Positions 1 through 6,163 of a stretch of DNA of 9,554 nucleotides are shown in pieces. Under the pieces are notes generated by a model, which did not search any database, had not been told where the DNA came from, and saw nothing but the letters and a program-made list of their open reading frames with translations. The position numbers were made by a program, and so were the translations under genes. The stretch's first letter is position 1, and the number at the start of each line of letters is the position of its first letter. This DNA is from Porphyrobacter sp. (GTDB lineage: Bacteria; Pseudomonadota; Alphaproteobacteria; Sphingomonadales; Sphingomonadaceae): the NCBI GenBank assembly GCA_014359685.1, contig JACIYY010000120.1, positions 1-9,554 of the forward strand, given 5' to 3'.

Positions 1-255
1 CAGATGCCCCTGCGGCTGGTCCATGCAAGCCGCGGCAAGGTGGCTCGCGCAGAGCCGGTCGCGGCCCTCTACGAAGCAGGAAGGGTTCACCATGTCGGTT
101 CGTTTCCGAGGCTGGAAGACCAGCTGTGCGGGCTCCTCGCCGGCGGCAGCTATGAAGGTCCGGGCCGCAGCCCCGACCGGGCCGACGCCATGGTGTGGGC
201 CCTGACCGAACTGATGCTGAGCGCCCGGGGCAGGCCGCGCGTGATGCGCTTCTGA
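1..255 (+). CDS. Terminase large subunit, C-terminal end (partial)
   Basis: This is the last 84 codons of a phage-type DNA-packaging ATPase/nuclease; the reading frame is already open at base 1, so the start and the ATPase domain lie upstream. In the packaging motor the large terminase pumps DNA through the portal and cuts it with a C-terminal RNase H-like nuclease. The visible part carries the typical end of that nuclease: the stretch HHVGSFPRLEDQL, followed by SPDRADAMVWALTELML (from base 169), whose aspartates match the last acidic motif of the nuclease in this family. It ends with a short basic tail. It is followed 60 bases later by the portal gene, the standard order in HK97-like phages and in RcGTA (gene g2). 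The family call rests on this motif and the neighbours. An internal ATG at base 4 is not a credible start for a separate gene. Confidence 0.9.
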   Translation, partial: QMPLRLVHASRGKVARAEPVAALYEAGRVHHVGSFPRLEDQLCGLLAGGSYEGPGRSPDRADAMVWALTELMLSARGRPRVMRF

Positions 256-315
256 CCCGCCACCCGTTCCCGCCGCCCGCGCTCCGCCGCCTCGACCCAT
301 AACAAGGAACCGAGC

Positions 316-1473
316 ATGTCCTTCCTCGACCGCCTGCGCACCGCCTTCAAGAGCGGTGGCGAGGCCCGCGCGCCGCTGAGCCGCAACCTCATCTCGCCAT
401 GGTCGCTGACGTTCGAGACCTCCGGCACGCGCACGCCTTACGAATACCGGCGTGCGGTCCGTGAGGCCTTCCTGCTGAACCCGGTTGCACAGCGGGCGGT
501 CAGGATCGTCGCCGAAGGGGTCGGCAGCGCCCCGATCGTCGCCCAGGACGAGGCGGTGGCGAGCCTGCTCTCCACCACCTCCGCCGGGCAGTCGCTGCTG
601 GAGACGCTGGCCGCGCAGATCCTGCTCCACGGCAATGCCTATGTGCAGGTCCTGCGCGGCGGCGACGGGCGGCCGGTCGAACTGTTCGCGCTGCGCCCCG
701 AGCGGGTGGCCATCCAGCAGGGTGCCGATGGCTGGCCGCAGGCCTATGAGTACAAGGTCGGCGAGGCGACCCTGACCCTGCCGGTCGAGGACGCGGACGG
801 ATGGCCGGGCGTCATCCACCTGAAGGCCTTCCATCCGTCCGACGACCATTACGGCGCCGGCTGCCTGTCGGCTGCCGAACAGGCGGTGCTGATCCACAAT
901 GCCGCGTCCAACTGGAACCGCGCGCTGCTGGAGAACGCGGCCCGGCCGTCCGGGGCGCTGGTCTATGACCCCGGCGATGCCGCCGGACTGACCACCGAGC
1001 AGTTCGAGCGGCTGCGGGCGGAGCTGGAAACAGCCTTTTCGGGCAGCGGCAATGCCGGGCGTCCGATGCTGCTGGAAGGCGGGCTGAAATGGCAGAGCCT
1101 GTCGCTGAGTCCCGCCGACATGGATTTTGCCGCTCTGAAGGCGGCCGCCGCGCGCGACATCGCGCTGGCTTTCGGGGTGCCGCCGATGCTGCTGGGGCTG
1201 CCGGGCGACAACACCTATGCGAATTACAAGGAGGCCAACCGCGCACTGTGGCGGCTGACCCTCCTTCCGCTCGCCGGCAAGATCCTCACAGGGCTGCAAC
1301 AGGGGCTGCGACCGTGGTTTCCCCAGGCGACGCTCGGCGTCGATCTCGATCTCGTGCCCGCACTCGCGCAGGATCGCGAGGCGCTGTGGTCGCAGGTCGC
1401 CAATGCGGACTTCCTGGAGCCCGAGGAGAAGCGCGCGCTGCTGGGTCTGCCGCCCAAGGCAGGCGGCGCGTGA
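316..1473 (+). CDS. HK97-family portal protein
   Basis: This encodes a 385-aa portal protein, the dodecameric ring at the capsid vertex through which DNA enters and to which the tail attaches (RcGTA g3 position, close to the usual length). The N-terminus MSFLDRLRTAFK is the usual short amphipathic start of HK97-type portals. Residues 50-70 (EAFLLNPVAQRAVRIVAEGVG) and the LLHGNAYVQVLR segment near 104-114 are typical. The strongest signature is at about 281-320, IALAFGVPPMLLGLPGDNTY followed by ANYKEANRALWRLTLLPL, the conserved stem and clip-flanking region. The start is supported by AAGGA at 304-308, seven bases before the ATG. The 60-base gap upstream shows no convincing promoter or terminator. 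The stop overlaps the GTG start of the next gene. Confidence 0.96.
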   Translation: MSFLDRLRTAFKSGGEARAPLSRNLISPWSLTFETSGTRTPYEYRRAVREAFLLNPVAQRAVRIVAEGVGSAPIVAQDEAVASLLSTTSAGQSLLETLAAQILLHGNAYVQVLRGGDGRPVELFALRPERVAIQQGADGWPQAYEYKVGEATLTLPVEDADGWPGVIHLKAFHPSDDHYGAGCLSAAEQAVLIHNAASNWNRALLENAARPSGALVYDPGDAAGLTTEQFERLRAELETAFSGSGNAGRPMLLEGGLKWQSLSLSPADMDFAALKAAAARDIALAFGVPPMLLGLPGDNTYANYKEANRALWRLTLLPLAGKILTGLQQGLRPWFPQATLGVDLDLVPALAQDREALWSQVANADFLEPEEKRALLGLPPKAGGA

Positions 1474-1778
1474 CCCGCGAGGACATGCTCGCCAAGCTGA
1501 TCGTTCAGGCGGCCAGCGAGGGTAGCGAGCTGATCACGCTGCGCGCGATCGTGGAGGAGGCGAGCGAGCTGGGGGCCGAGCGGGTGCTGGTGCGCCTGAA
1601 CCTGGGCGACGAGCGGGCCCAGAACGACATCGACGAACTGCGCGAGCTGCTCGCCGCCTGGCGGTCGGCCAAGTCGAGCGCGTGGAAAGCGGTGGTGGAA
1701 TGGGTGGTGCGCGGCGCCATGGCGCTGCTGCTGGTCGGCATCGCCGTCCGGCTGGGGGTTGCGGAGATGTTTCGATGA
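1470..1778 (+). CDS. Small single-pass membrane protein between portal and protease (g3.5-like; probably DUF6127)
   Basis: A 102-aa protein whose GTG start overlaps the portal stop (GTGA); AAGG at 1456-1459 is ten bases upstream. The in-frame ATG at 1485 is less likely because its only purine-rich sequence is one base away. The N-terminal two thirds is charged and helical, with heptad-like Leu/Ile spacing (VEEASELGAERVLVRLNLGD, then DIDELRELLAAWRSAK). The C-terminus has one clear membrane segment, about residues 77-97 (WVVRGAMALLLVGIAVRLGV). RcGTA also has a small gene, g3.5, at this spot. I believe this is the family called DUF6127, from memory only. The topology, a soluble helical arm plus a C-terminal anchor, resembles XhlA-type phage membrane proteins, but the sequence alone does not prove homology. 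Function unknown; it could be a lysis accessory or an assembly anchor. Confidence 0.85.
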   Translation: MTREDMLAKLIVQAASEGSELITLRAIVEEASELGAERVLVRLNLGDERAQNDIDELRELLAAWRSAKSSAWKAVVEWVVRGAMALLLVGIAVRLGVAEMFR

Positions 1779-2182
1779 GCGCGCCCGCCGTGAGCCGCAT
1801 CGCCGGCTATGCCGCCTTGTTCGATATCGCCGACGGCGCGCGCGACACGATCCGGCCCGGCGCCTTTGCCCGCAGCCTGGCCGAACGCGGGGAGCCGCTG
1901 CCGCTCTACTGGCAGCACCGTCCGACCCAGCGCATCGGGACGGTCGAGAGCGTGCGCGAGGACAGCCGCGGGCTGCGGGTGATCGCCCGGATCGAGAACA
2001 CCGACAGCCGCGCCGCGCAGCTGCTGCGCGAGCGAGCGGTCAGCGGGCTCAGCTTCGGCTATCGCGCGCGCCGCTATCGCCTGCTGCCCACCGGCCGCGT
2101 GCTGGAAGAGGTCGAGCTCCTGGAGGTGAGCCTCGTCACCCGCCCGTTGCAACCGCGCGCACGGGTGCATCTGCTGCGCTGA
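1775..2182 (+). CDS. HK97-family prohead maturation protease
   Basis: This is a compact 135-aa serine protease of the herpesvirus-assemblin-like fold that trims the capsid protein and itself inside the prohead (RcGTA g4 position). The start overlaps the preceding stop as ATGA. The family signature is complete: IAGYAALFDIADGARDTIRPGAF at residues 9-31, LYWQHRPTQRIG with candidate catalytic His48, VSGLSFGYR with candidate nucleophile Ser93, and LEEVELLEVSLVTRPLQP with candidate third residue Glu117. It is shorter than many family members (about 180-200 aa) because almost nothing follows the last core strand, but no core motif is missing. The frame stays open upstream to 1682, overlapping the membrane protein; the overlap start is preferred because the conserved domain begins right after it. 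Confidence 0.95.
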   Translation: MSAPAVSRIAGYAALFDIADGARDTIRPGAFARSLAERGEPLPLYWQHRPTQRIGTVESVREDSRGLRVIARIENTDSRAAQLLRERAVSGLSFGYRARRYRLLPTGRVLEEVELLEVSLVTRPLQPRARVHLLR

Positions 2183-2244
2183 ACAGAACCGCCGCGCAAC
2201 CGGGCCGGAAGGTTCCCACCGCCGGACCGGATATCGTCCACCAC

Positions 2245-2267
2245 GGCCGCCCGCAGGCGGCCTTTTT
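2245..2267 (+). terminator. Terminator-like hairpin between protease and capsid genes
   Basis: A perfect 7-bp GC stem (GGCCGCC at 2245-2251 pairing with GGCGGCC at 2256-2262) closes a CGCA tetraloop and is followed directly by TTTTT at 2263-2267. This is the textbook shape of an intrinsic terminator. It ends only 25 bases before the capsid start, so if active it would cut read-through into the capsid gene. Partial attenuation, or use as the 5' end of a processed capsid mRNA, are alternatives. The 62 bases between the protease stop and the hairpin show no clear promoter. Confidence 0.7.
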
Positions 2268-2277
2268 CATGCCCACG

Positions 2278-2282
2278 AAAGG
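2278..2282 (+). promoter_or_regulatory. Ribosome binding site that decides the capsid start
   Basis: AAAGG lies ten bases before the ATG at 2293. A second in-frame ATG at 2269 sits right after the T-run of the hairpin and has no purine-rich sequence before it, and an ATG at 2299 would have the site 16 bases away. The start at 2293 is therefore preferred. Confidence 0.6.
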
Positions 2283-2292
2283 TCACTGCCCC

Positions 2293-3423
2293 ATGGATAT
2301 GCAACACGAAAACGAGGCCCTTGCGGCCTCCTTCGATCTGGTCGCGCGCCAGGACGATGCCGAAGAGAAGATCGCCTGCCTGCGCAGCGATGTCGACGAG
2401 GTGAAGGCCAGGCTGGAGCGGGTCAGCCGGGCGGCCGGGCGCCCGTCTCTGGCGGCGTGCCGGGCTCCTGAAGTGAAGGGCTTCGTCGATGGTTATCTGC
2501 GGCAGGGTCGCGAGACCGAACTGAAGTCGCTTGCCGGGATCGTCCCGGCTGACGGGGGCTATACCGTGCCGAGCGAGATCGACGCTCTGATCGCCCGGCA
2601 GCTCAAGTCCATCAGCCCGATCCGCCAGCTGGCGCAGGTGGTGACGGTGGGATCTGCCGGATACCGCAAGCTGGTCACCACCGGCGGCACCACCAGCGGA
2701 TGGGTCGGCGAGACCTCGCTCCGCCCCGAGACGGACACGCCGGAGTTCGCCGAGATCGCGCCGCCCACGGGGGAACTCTACGCCAATCCGGCAGCGAGCC
2801 AGGGCATGCTCGACGATGCGGCTTTCGATCTCGAAGGCTGGCTGGCGAGCGAGATCGCCATGGAATTCGCCCGCGCCGAAGGGAGCGCCTTCGTCGCCGG
2901 CAACGGCGTCAACCAGCCGCTCGGCTTCCTGTCCTCGCCCGTATCGCTGGCGGGCGATGCGGTGCGGCCGTTCGGCACGCTGCAATATCTGGGTTCGGGC
3001 GAGCCGAACGGCTTCGACACCTTCCCCGAGGACCGGCTGATCGACATGGTCCACACGCTGAAGGCCGGATACCGCCAGGGCGCCTGCTGGGTGATGAACT
3101 CCACCACCCTGTCGGAGATGCGCAAGCTCAAGACCCCGGACGGTGCGTTCGTGTGGCAGGCGGGGCTGGCCGAGGGACAGCCCGATCGCCTGCTCGGCTA
3201 TCCGGTGATCGAGGCCGAGGACATGCCCGACATCGCGGCGGGCGCGGTGCCGATCGCCTTCGGGAACTTCAAGGCCGGCTATCTGATCGCCGAACGCAGC
3301 GCCACCAGCATCCTGCGCGACCCGTTCACCAACAAGCCCTTCGTCCACTTCTACGCCACCAAACGGGTCGGCGGGCAGGTGCTGGACAGCGCAGCCATCA
3401 AGCTGCTGCGGGTCGAGGCCTGA
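2293..3423 (+). CDS. HK97-fold major capsid protein
   Basis: A 376-aa phage major capsid protein that forms the shell (RcGTA g5 position). Residues about 1-75 form a charged, probably coiled-coil scaffolding (delta) domain, for example DDAEEKIACLRSDVDEVKAR. In HK97-type capsids this part is removed by the prohead protease; the exact cut site cannot be read here. The shell domain begins near KSLAGIVPADGGYTVPSEID (78-97), the usual start of the mature fold, and carries the family hallmarks WVGETSLRPETDTPEF, FVAGNGVNQPLGFL, ACWVMNSTTLSEMRKLKTPDG, LLGYPVIEAEDMPDI and FVHFYATKRVGGQVLDSAAIKLL. It is the only gene in the window not closely spaced or overlapping on either side (110 and 125 bases), and it is bracketed by terminator-like hairpins, which suggests separate control of its dose. 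Confidence 0.97.
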   Translation: MDMQHENEALAASFDLVARQDDAEEKIACLRSDVDEVKARLERVSRAAGRPSLAACRAPEVKGFVDGYLRQGRETELKSLAGIVPADGGYTVPSEIDALIARQLKSISPIRQLAQVVTVGSAGYRKLVTTGGTTSGWVGETSLRPETDTPEFAEIAPPTGELYANPAASQGMLDDAAFDLEGWLASEIAMEFARAEGSAFVAGNGVNQPLGFLSSPVSLAGDAVRPFGTLQYLGSGEPNGFDTFPEDRLIDMVHTLKAGYRQGACWVMNSTTLSEMRKLKTPDGAFVWQAGLAEGQPDRLLGYPVIEAEDMPDIAAGAVPIAFGNFKAGYLIAERSATSILRDPFTNKPFVHFYATKRVGGQVLDSAAIKLLRVEA

Positions 3424-3442
3424 TCCGATCTCCGTCGCGCGC

Positions 3443-3470
3443 TTGAGCGGCACCTGCGGGTGCCGCTCAA
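3443..3470 (+). repeat. Perfect 12-bp hairpin after the capsid gene
   Basis: TTGAGCGGCACC (3443-3454) pairs perfectly with GGTGCCGCTCAA (3459-3470) across a TGCG loop, starting 19 bases after the capsid stop. No T-run follows, so it is not an intrinsic terminator by itself. It is more likely a 3' mRNA-stabilising structure, or acts together with the second hairpin three bases downstream. Confidence 0.7.
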
Positions 3471-3473
3471 TCC

Positions 3474-3524
3474 GCACGCTCGCGCCGCTATCCGCCTCCC
3501 CCCGCGGCGCGAGCGTGCCTTTTT
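3474..3524 (+). terminator. Strong terminator-like hairpin after the capsid gene
   Basis: A perfect 15-bp stem (GCACGCTCGCGCCGC at 3474-3488 with GCGGCGCGAGCGTGC at 3504-3518) encloses a 15-base loop and is followed by C and TTTTT (3520-3524), then more pyrimidines. It has the features of a rho-independent terminator and ends 24 bases before the next gene. If fully active it would isolate the tail genes from upstream transcription; partial read-through or a role as RNA processing and stability element is also possible. No obvious promoter is seen between it and 3549. Confidence 0.75.
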
Positions 3525-3548
3525 CTTCTTCCAGCCACGGAGACCGCC

Positions 3549-4100
3549 ATGAAGCGGGCAATTGTCGTGCCGGCTATCGTAGCGGGCGAGGCTCTCGACG
3601 AGCTGAAGGGCTGGCTCTCGATCACCACGTCCGGCGACGACGCGCTGCTGACCTCGCTTCTGCACAGCGCGCTCGATACGTGCGAGGCCTTCACCGGCCA
3701 GATGCCGCTGGAGGCGCTGTGCGAGGAAATCCTGCCCGCATCGTTGTTTTGGCAACCGCTTCAAACGGTCCCGGTCCAGGCGATCTCAGGGGTCGAAAGC
3801 CTGCTTCCTGATAACACCCGCTTTCCGATTCCAACGCAGGATTATGCACTCGATCTCGAGGCCAGCGGGCGAGCCCGGGTGCGGCTGGTCCGCCACCCGG
3901 GAATCGGACGCGTCGCCGTGCGCTTCTCCGCCGGTCTCGCCGCCGACTGGTCCGCGCTGCCCGAAAGCCTCCGGCACGGCATCCTGCGGCTGGCGGCGCA
4001 CCAATATGCACAGCGGGCGGCCGGCGAGGGCGACAGCTCCGCTCCGCCAGCAGCGGTGGCCGCACTGTGGCGGCCGTGGCGCAGACTGCGGCTGATATGA
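3549..4100 (+). CDS. Head-tail connector (gp6-like / phiE125 gp8 family)
   Basis: A 183-aa protein in the RcGTA g6 position, next to the capsid gene. Proteins of this family form the adaptor ring below the portal. The N-terminal helical part, about residues 15-50 (LDELKGWLSITTSGDDALLT then SLLHSALDTCEAFTG), is the familiar gp6-like connector core. A beta-rich middle follows (VPVQAISGVESLLPDNTRFP, DYALDLEASGRARVRL), then VRFSAGLAADWSALPESLRH and a C-terminal helix LRLAAHQYAQRAAG, which is typical of the phiE125 gp8-type family. The Arg- and Trp-rich end AALWRPWRRLRLI is also seen in this group. GGAG at 3539-3542 supports the ATG. The stop overlaps the start of the next small gene (ATGA). Confidence 0.88.
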   Translation: MKRAIVVPAIVAGEALDELKGWLSITTSGDDALLTSLLHSALDTCEAFTGQMPLEALCEEILPASLFWQPLQTVPVQAISGVESLLPDNTRFPIPTQDYALDLEASGRARVRLVRHPGIGRVAVRFSAGLAADWSALPESLRHGILRLAAHQYAQRAAGEGDSSAPPAAVAALWRPWRRLRLI

Positions 4101-4267
4101 TCGGCGTCCGCACGCGCCCCGGCCCCGGCCTGGCCGACCGGCTGGAGGCAAAGGCGGCGCGGCTGGCCGCCGCACATGCCGAAGCGATGCTGCGCACCCG
4201 TCGCGCGGACCCCGGCCGATGGCGCAAGGCGCGCCTGCTGTGGCCGCTCTCCACAGGAGACAGGTGA
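4097..4267 (+). CDS. Small Arg-rich protein in the head-tail stopper position
   Basis: A 56-aa open frame joined to its neighbours on both sides: its ATG overlaps the connector stop (ATGA at 4097-4100) and its TGA shares one base with the next ATG. It has about eleven Arg residues and an Ala-rich probable helix (LADRLEAKAARLAAAHAEAM), then RADPGRWRKARLLWPL. In RcGTA this slot holds g7, the SPP1 gp16-like stopper of about 110 aa. This product is half that size and shows none of the beta-barrel pattern of that family, so I do not call it a stopper. I do not recognise it. The tight overlaps and Alphaproteobacteria-like codon use argue that it is real; a fragment of a lost g7 remains possible. 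Confidence 0.6.
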   Translation: MIGVRTRPGPGLADRLEAKAARLAAAHAEAMLRTRRADPGRWRKARLLWPLSTGDR

Positions 4268-4683
4268 TGGAAACCCGGTTGCGCACCGCGCTGATCGCCT
4301 GGCTGCGCAGCGATCCCGCGCTCCAGGGCAGCTTGAACTGCATCGTCGAAGAGGCGCCGGTCACGGCGTCGCCGCCGTGGCTGGGCCTGGTCGCCAGCGC
4401 CAGCACCGATTGGAGCACCAAGACCCGCCAGGGACGAGAGGTGCGGATCGCCCTCGAACTCCACTGCCGGGGCGACGATCCGGCGCAGGCGGGCGCGCTG
4501 GCCGAGGCGATCGGGGCGCGGATCGACAGCCTGCCGCGCCGGCAAACCGCCTTCGACCTCACCTCGACCATCTTCCTGCGCGCGCGGGCCGAGCAGCGAG
4601 CGCGCAACCTGCGGGCGATCCTGCTGGAATACCGCTTTCGCCTGCTCGCCCCTGAAACCATCGAACAAGGACCTGGACAATGA
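4267..4683 (+). CDS. DUF3168 tail terminator/completion protein
   Basis: A 138-aa protein in the RcGTA g8 position, between the connector genes and the tail tube. DUF3168 proteins are small alpha/beta proteins related to tail-terminator proteins, which cap the tail tube and join it to the head. The sequence fits: ALIAWLRSDPALQGSL at the N-terminus, the central PPWLGLVASASTDWSTKT segment, VRIALELHCRGDDPAQAGAL and a C-terminal strand ARNLRAILLEYRFRLL. The frame is open from 4219, but AGGAG at 4255-4259 lies seven bases before the ATG at 4267, which also shares one base with the previous stop, so this start is chosen. The stop overlaps the tail protein start. Confidence 0.88.
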   Translation: METRLRTALIAWLRSDPALQGSLNCIVEEAPVTASPPWLGLVASASTDWSTKTRQGREVRIALELHCRGDDPAQAGALAEAIGARIDSLPRRQTAFDLTSTIFLRARAEQRARNLRAILLEYRFRLLAPETIEQGPGQ

Positions 4684-5087
4684 CCGCACAGAAGGGTTCC
4701 GCCTTCCTCCTCAAGATCGGCGACGGGGGCACGCCCCCGGCCTACCAGACCGTCGCCGGGCTGCGCACGACGCAGATGTCGATCAACGGCGACACGGTGG
4801 TGGTGACCCACAAGGAGTCGGGCGGCTGGCGCGACCTGCTGTCGGGCGCCGGAAGCCGCTCCGTCTCGGTCAGCGCGGCCGGCATTTTCCTCGGCAGCGC
4901 GGCGGAGGCGGCGATCAGGGCCCATGCCCTGGCCGGGACGATCGCGGCCTACGAGCTGTCATTCGAGGATGGCGAGAGGCTGCGCGGCAGCTTCCTCGTG
5001 CAGCGGCTCGATTATGCCGGGGACTTCAACGGCGAGCGGACCTACACGGTTCAGCTCGAGAGCAGCGGCCCGGTTGTGCCGGCATGA
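4680..5087 (+). CDS. Major tail (tube) protein, TP901-1 family
   Basis: A 135-aa tail tube subunit in the RcGTA g9 position. Subunits of this type stack as hexameric rings around the tape measure to form the tail lumen. Visible signatures are the N-terminal AQKGSAFLLKIGDGGTPPAY, then TVAGLRTTQMSINGDTVVVT, ESGGWRDLLSGAGSRSVSVS and the C-terminal strands ERLRGSFLVQRLDYAGDFNG and ERTYTVQLESSGPV, which follow the TP901-1 major tail protein pattern. AAGGA at 4667-4671 is eight bases before the ATG, which overlaps the preceding stop as ATGA. The length is usual for GTA tail proteins. Confidence 0.93.
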   Translation: MTAQKGSAFLLKIGDGGTPPAYQTVAGLRTTQMSINGDTVVVTHKESGGWRDLLSGAGSRSVSVSAAGIFLGSAAEAAIRAHALAGTIAAYELSFEDGERLRGSFLVQRLDYAGDFNGERTYTVQLESSGPVVPA

Positions 5088-5398
5088 GCGGCTTCGCCAA
5101 TCCGGTTCGCGGCGAGGCGGCGATCCTGATCGCGGGTCGGTCCCATGTCCTGCGGCCCAGCTTCGCCGCTCTGGTCGCGGCGGAGGGGGAGCTCGGCTCC
5201 CTGTTTGCGATTCTGGAGCGCGCAAGCGAGGGGCGGCTGCGGCTGGAGGAGCTGGCGGCGCTGTTCTGGCACTGCCTCACCGACCGCGAGACGGTGCCGC
5301 GCGAGGCGGTCGGCGAGGCGATCCTCGCGCAGGGACTCGCCGCGAGTTCCCGGCCGCTGAAGGTGCTTCTCCACCAGATCCTGCAGGGCGCGGCATGA
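5084..5398 (+). CDS. GTA gp10-like tail assembly protein
   Basis: A 104-aa protein in the RcGTA g10 position (family GTA_gp10), located between tail tube and tape measure, where siphophages encode tail assembly chaperones. The opening matches the family well: ANPVRGEAAILIAGRSHVLR followed by PSFAALVAAEGELGSLFAIL, then a helical half, LRLEELAALFWHCLTD, VGEAILAQGLAA and PLKVLLHQILQGAA. By position and family it probably binds the tail tape measure or tail tube during assembly and is not thought to stay in the particle; that role is inferred. The start and stop both overlap neighbours as ATGA. Confidence 0.88.
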   Translation: MSGFANPVRGEAAILIAGRSHVLRPSFAALVAAEGELGSLFAILERASEGRLRLEELAALFWHCLTDRETVPREAVGEAILAQGLAASSRPLKVLLHQILQGAA

Positions 5399-5592
5399 GC
5401 GCGTCGTTCACCGCGGCGGCCAGCCGGCTGGCGGGGGTGATCCCGCGCCTGCTGGGCTGGTCGCCGCACGCCTTCTGGGAGGCAACGCCGGCCGAGATCG
5501 TGGCGATCCTGAGGCCCGACGGAGCCGGGTCGGAGGCGCCGCTGACCCGCAGCGAACTGACCGCCCTTGTGGAGCGTGACCGCGATGGATGA
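5395..5592 (+). CDS. Small tail assembly chaperone (rcc01693 / TIGR02216 type)
   Basis: A 65-aa protein matching RcGTA g10.1, a small family found only between g10 and the tape measure. The core FTAAASRLAGVIPRLLGWSP and the motif HAFWEATPAEIVAIL are characteristic; the C-terminus (LTRSELTALVERDRDG) is acidic and helical. With gp10 it occupies the place of the lambda gpG/gpGT chaperone pair. Its ATG overlaps the gp10 stop (ATGA) and its end overlaps the tape-measure gene by eight bases, so all three are probably made in coupled fashion. No slippery heptamer is visible at the junction, so it is read as a separate gene and not as a frameshift extension. Confidence 0.87.
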   Translation: MSASFTAAASRLAGVIPRLLGWSPHAFWEATPAEIVAILRPDGAGSEAPLTRSELTALVERDRDG

Positions 5593-6163
5593 CGAGATCG
5601 AAACCCTGATGATCGAGGTGCGCGCAAGCACCGCCGGCTTCCGTTCCGACGTTGAGACGATGCGCGGCGCGCTCGATGCGACGCTGGTCGACGGCTTCTC
5701 CAAGGCGGGCGGCGTGCTGGAGCAGGGTCTGCTGTCCGCCATCCGCCGCGGCAGCCTGGGCTTCGACGATCTGAAGCGAGTCGCGCTGCAGACCATGAAC
5801 GAGATTGCCGCGCAGACCGTCGAGGCGGGTCTGGGCAGCATGTTCAAAGGCGGCGCGCCGGCAGAGGGCGGGCCGGGACTGGCCTCCATGCTGTCCGGGG
5901 CGATCGGCAGCCTGCTGGGTCTGCCCGGACGCGCCACGGGGGGGCCGGTCGGGCCGGGTGCGGCCTATCTGGTTGGCGAGCGGGGTCCGGAGGTCTTCGT
6001 GCCCACGACCTCCGGCCGGATCGAGCCGACCGCCGGAGCGCGTGAGCGCGATGTGCGCATCTCCATCAATGTCGCCCCGCAGCGGGGGATGGATGCCCCG
6101 GCGGCGCTGCGCCGATCGTCGCGACAGGTGGCGAGCACCGTTCGCCGCGCGCTTCAGGTCTAG
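5585..6163 (+). CDS. Short tail tape-measure protein
   Basis: A 192-aa tape measure in the RcGTA g11 position. Tape-measure proteins set tail length and sit in the tube until DNA release. At this size it is about as short as the GTA family gets, far below the 700-1500 aa of typical siphophages, so a short tail is expected. The N-terminal helix DDEIETLMIEVRASTAGFRSD, the GFSKAGGVLEQGLLSAIRRG segment, the hydrophobic region about 97-120 (GLASMLSGAIGSLLGLPG) and the diagnostic GRATGGPVGPGAAYLVGERG followed by PEVFVPTTSGRI are as expected. The C-terminus (VRISINVAPQRGMDAPAA, then RSSRQVASTVRRAL) is conserved in GTA g11 proteins. ATG 5585 is chosen over an upstream TTG at 5567 because GGAG (5571-5574) is ten bases before it. 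It ends with TAG, while every other complete gene here ends with TGA. Confidence 0.9.
   Translation: MDDEIETLMIEVRASTAGFRSDVETMRGALDATLVDGFSKAGGVLEQGLLSAIRRGSLGFDDLKRVALQTMNEIAAQTVEAGLGSMFKGGAPAEGGPGLASMLSGAIGSLLGLPGRATGGPVGPGAAYLVGERGPEVFVPTTSGRIEPTAGARERDVRISINVAPQRGMDAPAALRRSSRQVASTVRRALQV

Noticed and set aside
256..315. Possible promoter between terminase and portal genes
   Set aside because: The 60 bases are C-rich with no recognisable -35/-10 pair or hairpin; only the portal ribosome binding site can be supported.
1759..2292. In-frame upstream extension of the capsid gene
   Set aside because: The frame is open by chance through the protease gene and would read through the terminator-like hairpin. 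The translation is Arg/Ala-rich noise, and a good ribosome binding site precedes ATG 2293.
2074..3561. Long open frame on the minus strand across the capsid gene (495 codons)
   Set aside because: It mirrors the codon structure of the GC-rich capsid gene on the other strand, has low-complexity Arg/Ala/Gly-rich composition, no recognisable domain and no ribosome binding site. It is a shadow frame.
4058..4075. GGCCGC/GCGGCC hairpin near the end of the connector gene
   Set aside because: The stem is 6 bp with no T-run and lies inside coding sequence of high GC, where such short inverted repeats are expected by chance.
5380..5400. Programmed frameshift between gp10-like and g10.1-like genes, as in lambda G/GT
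   Set aside because: The genes are in a -1 relation, but no slippery heptamer (XXXYYYZ) is seen near the junction, and the second gene has its own ATG and a complete, separately conserved sequence.
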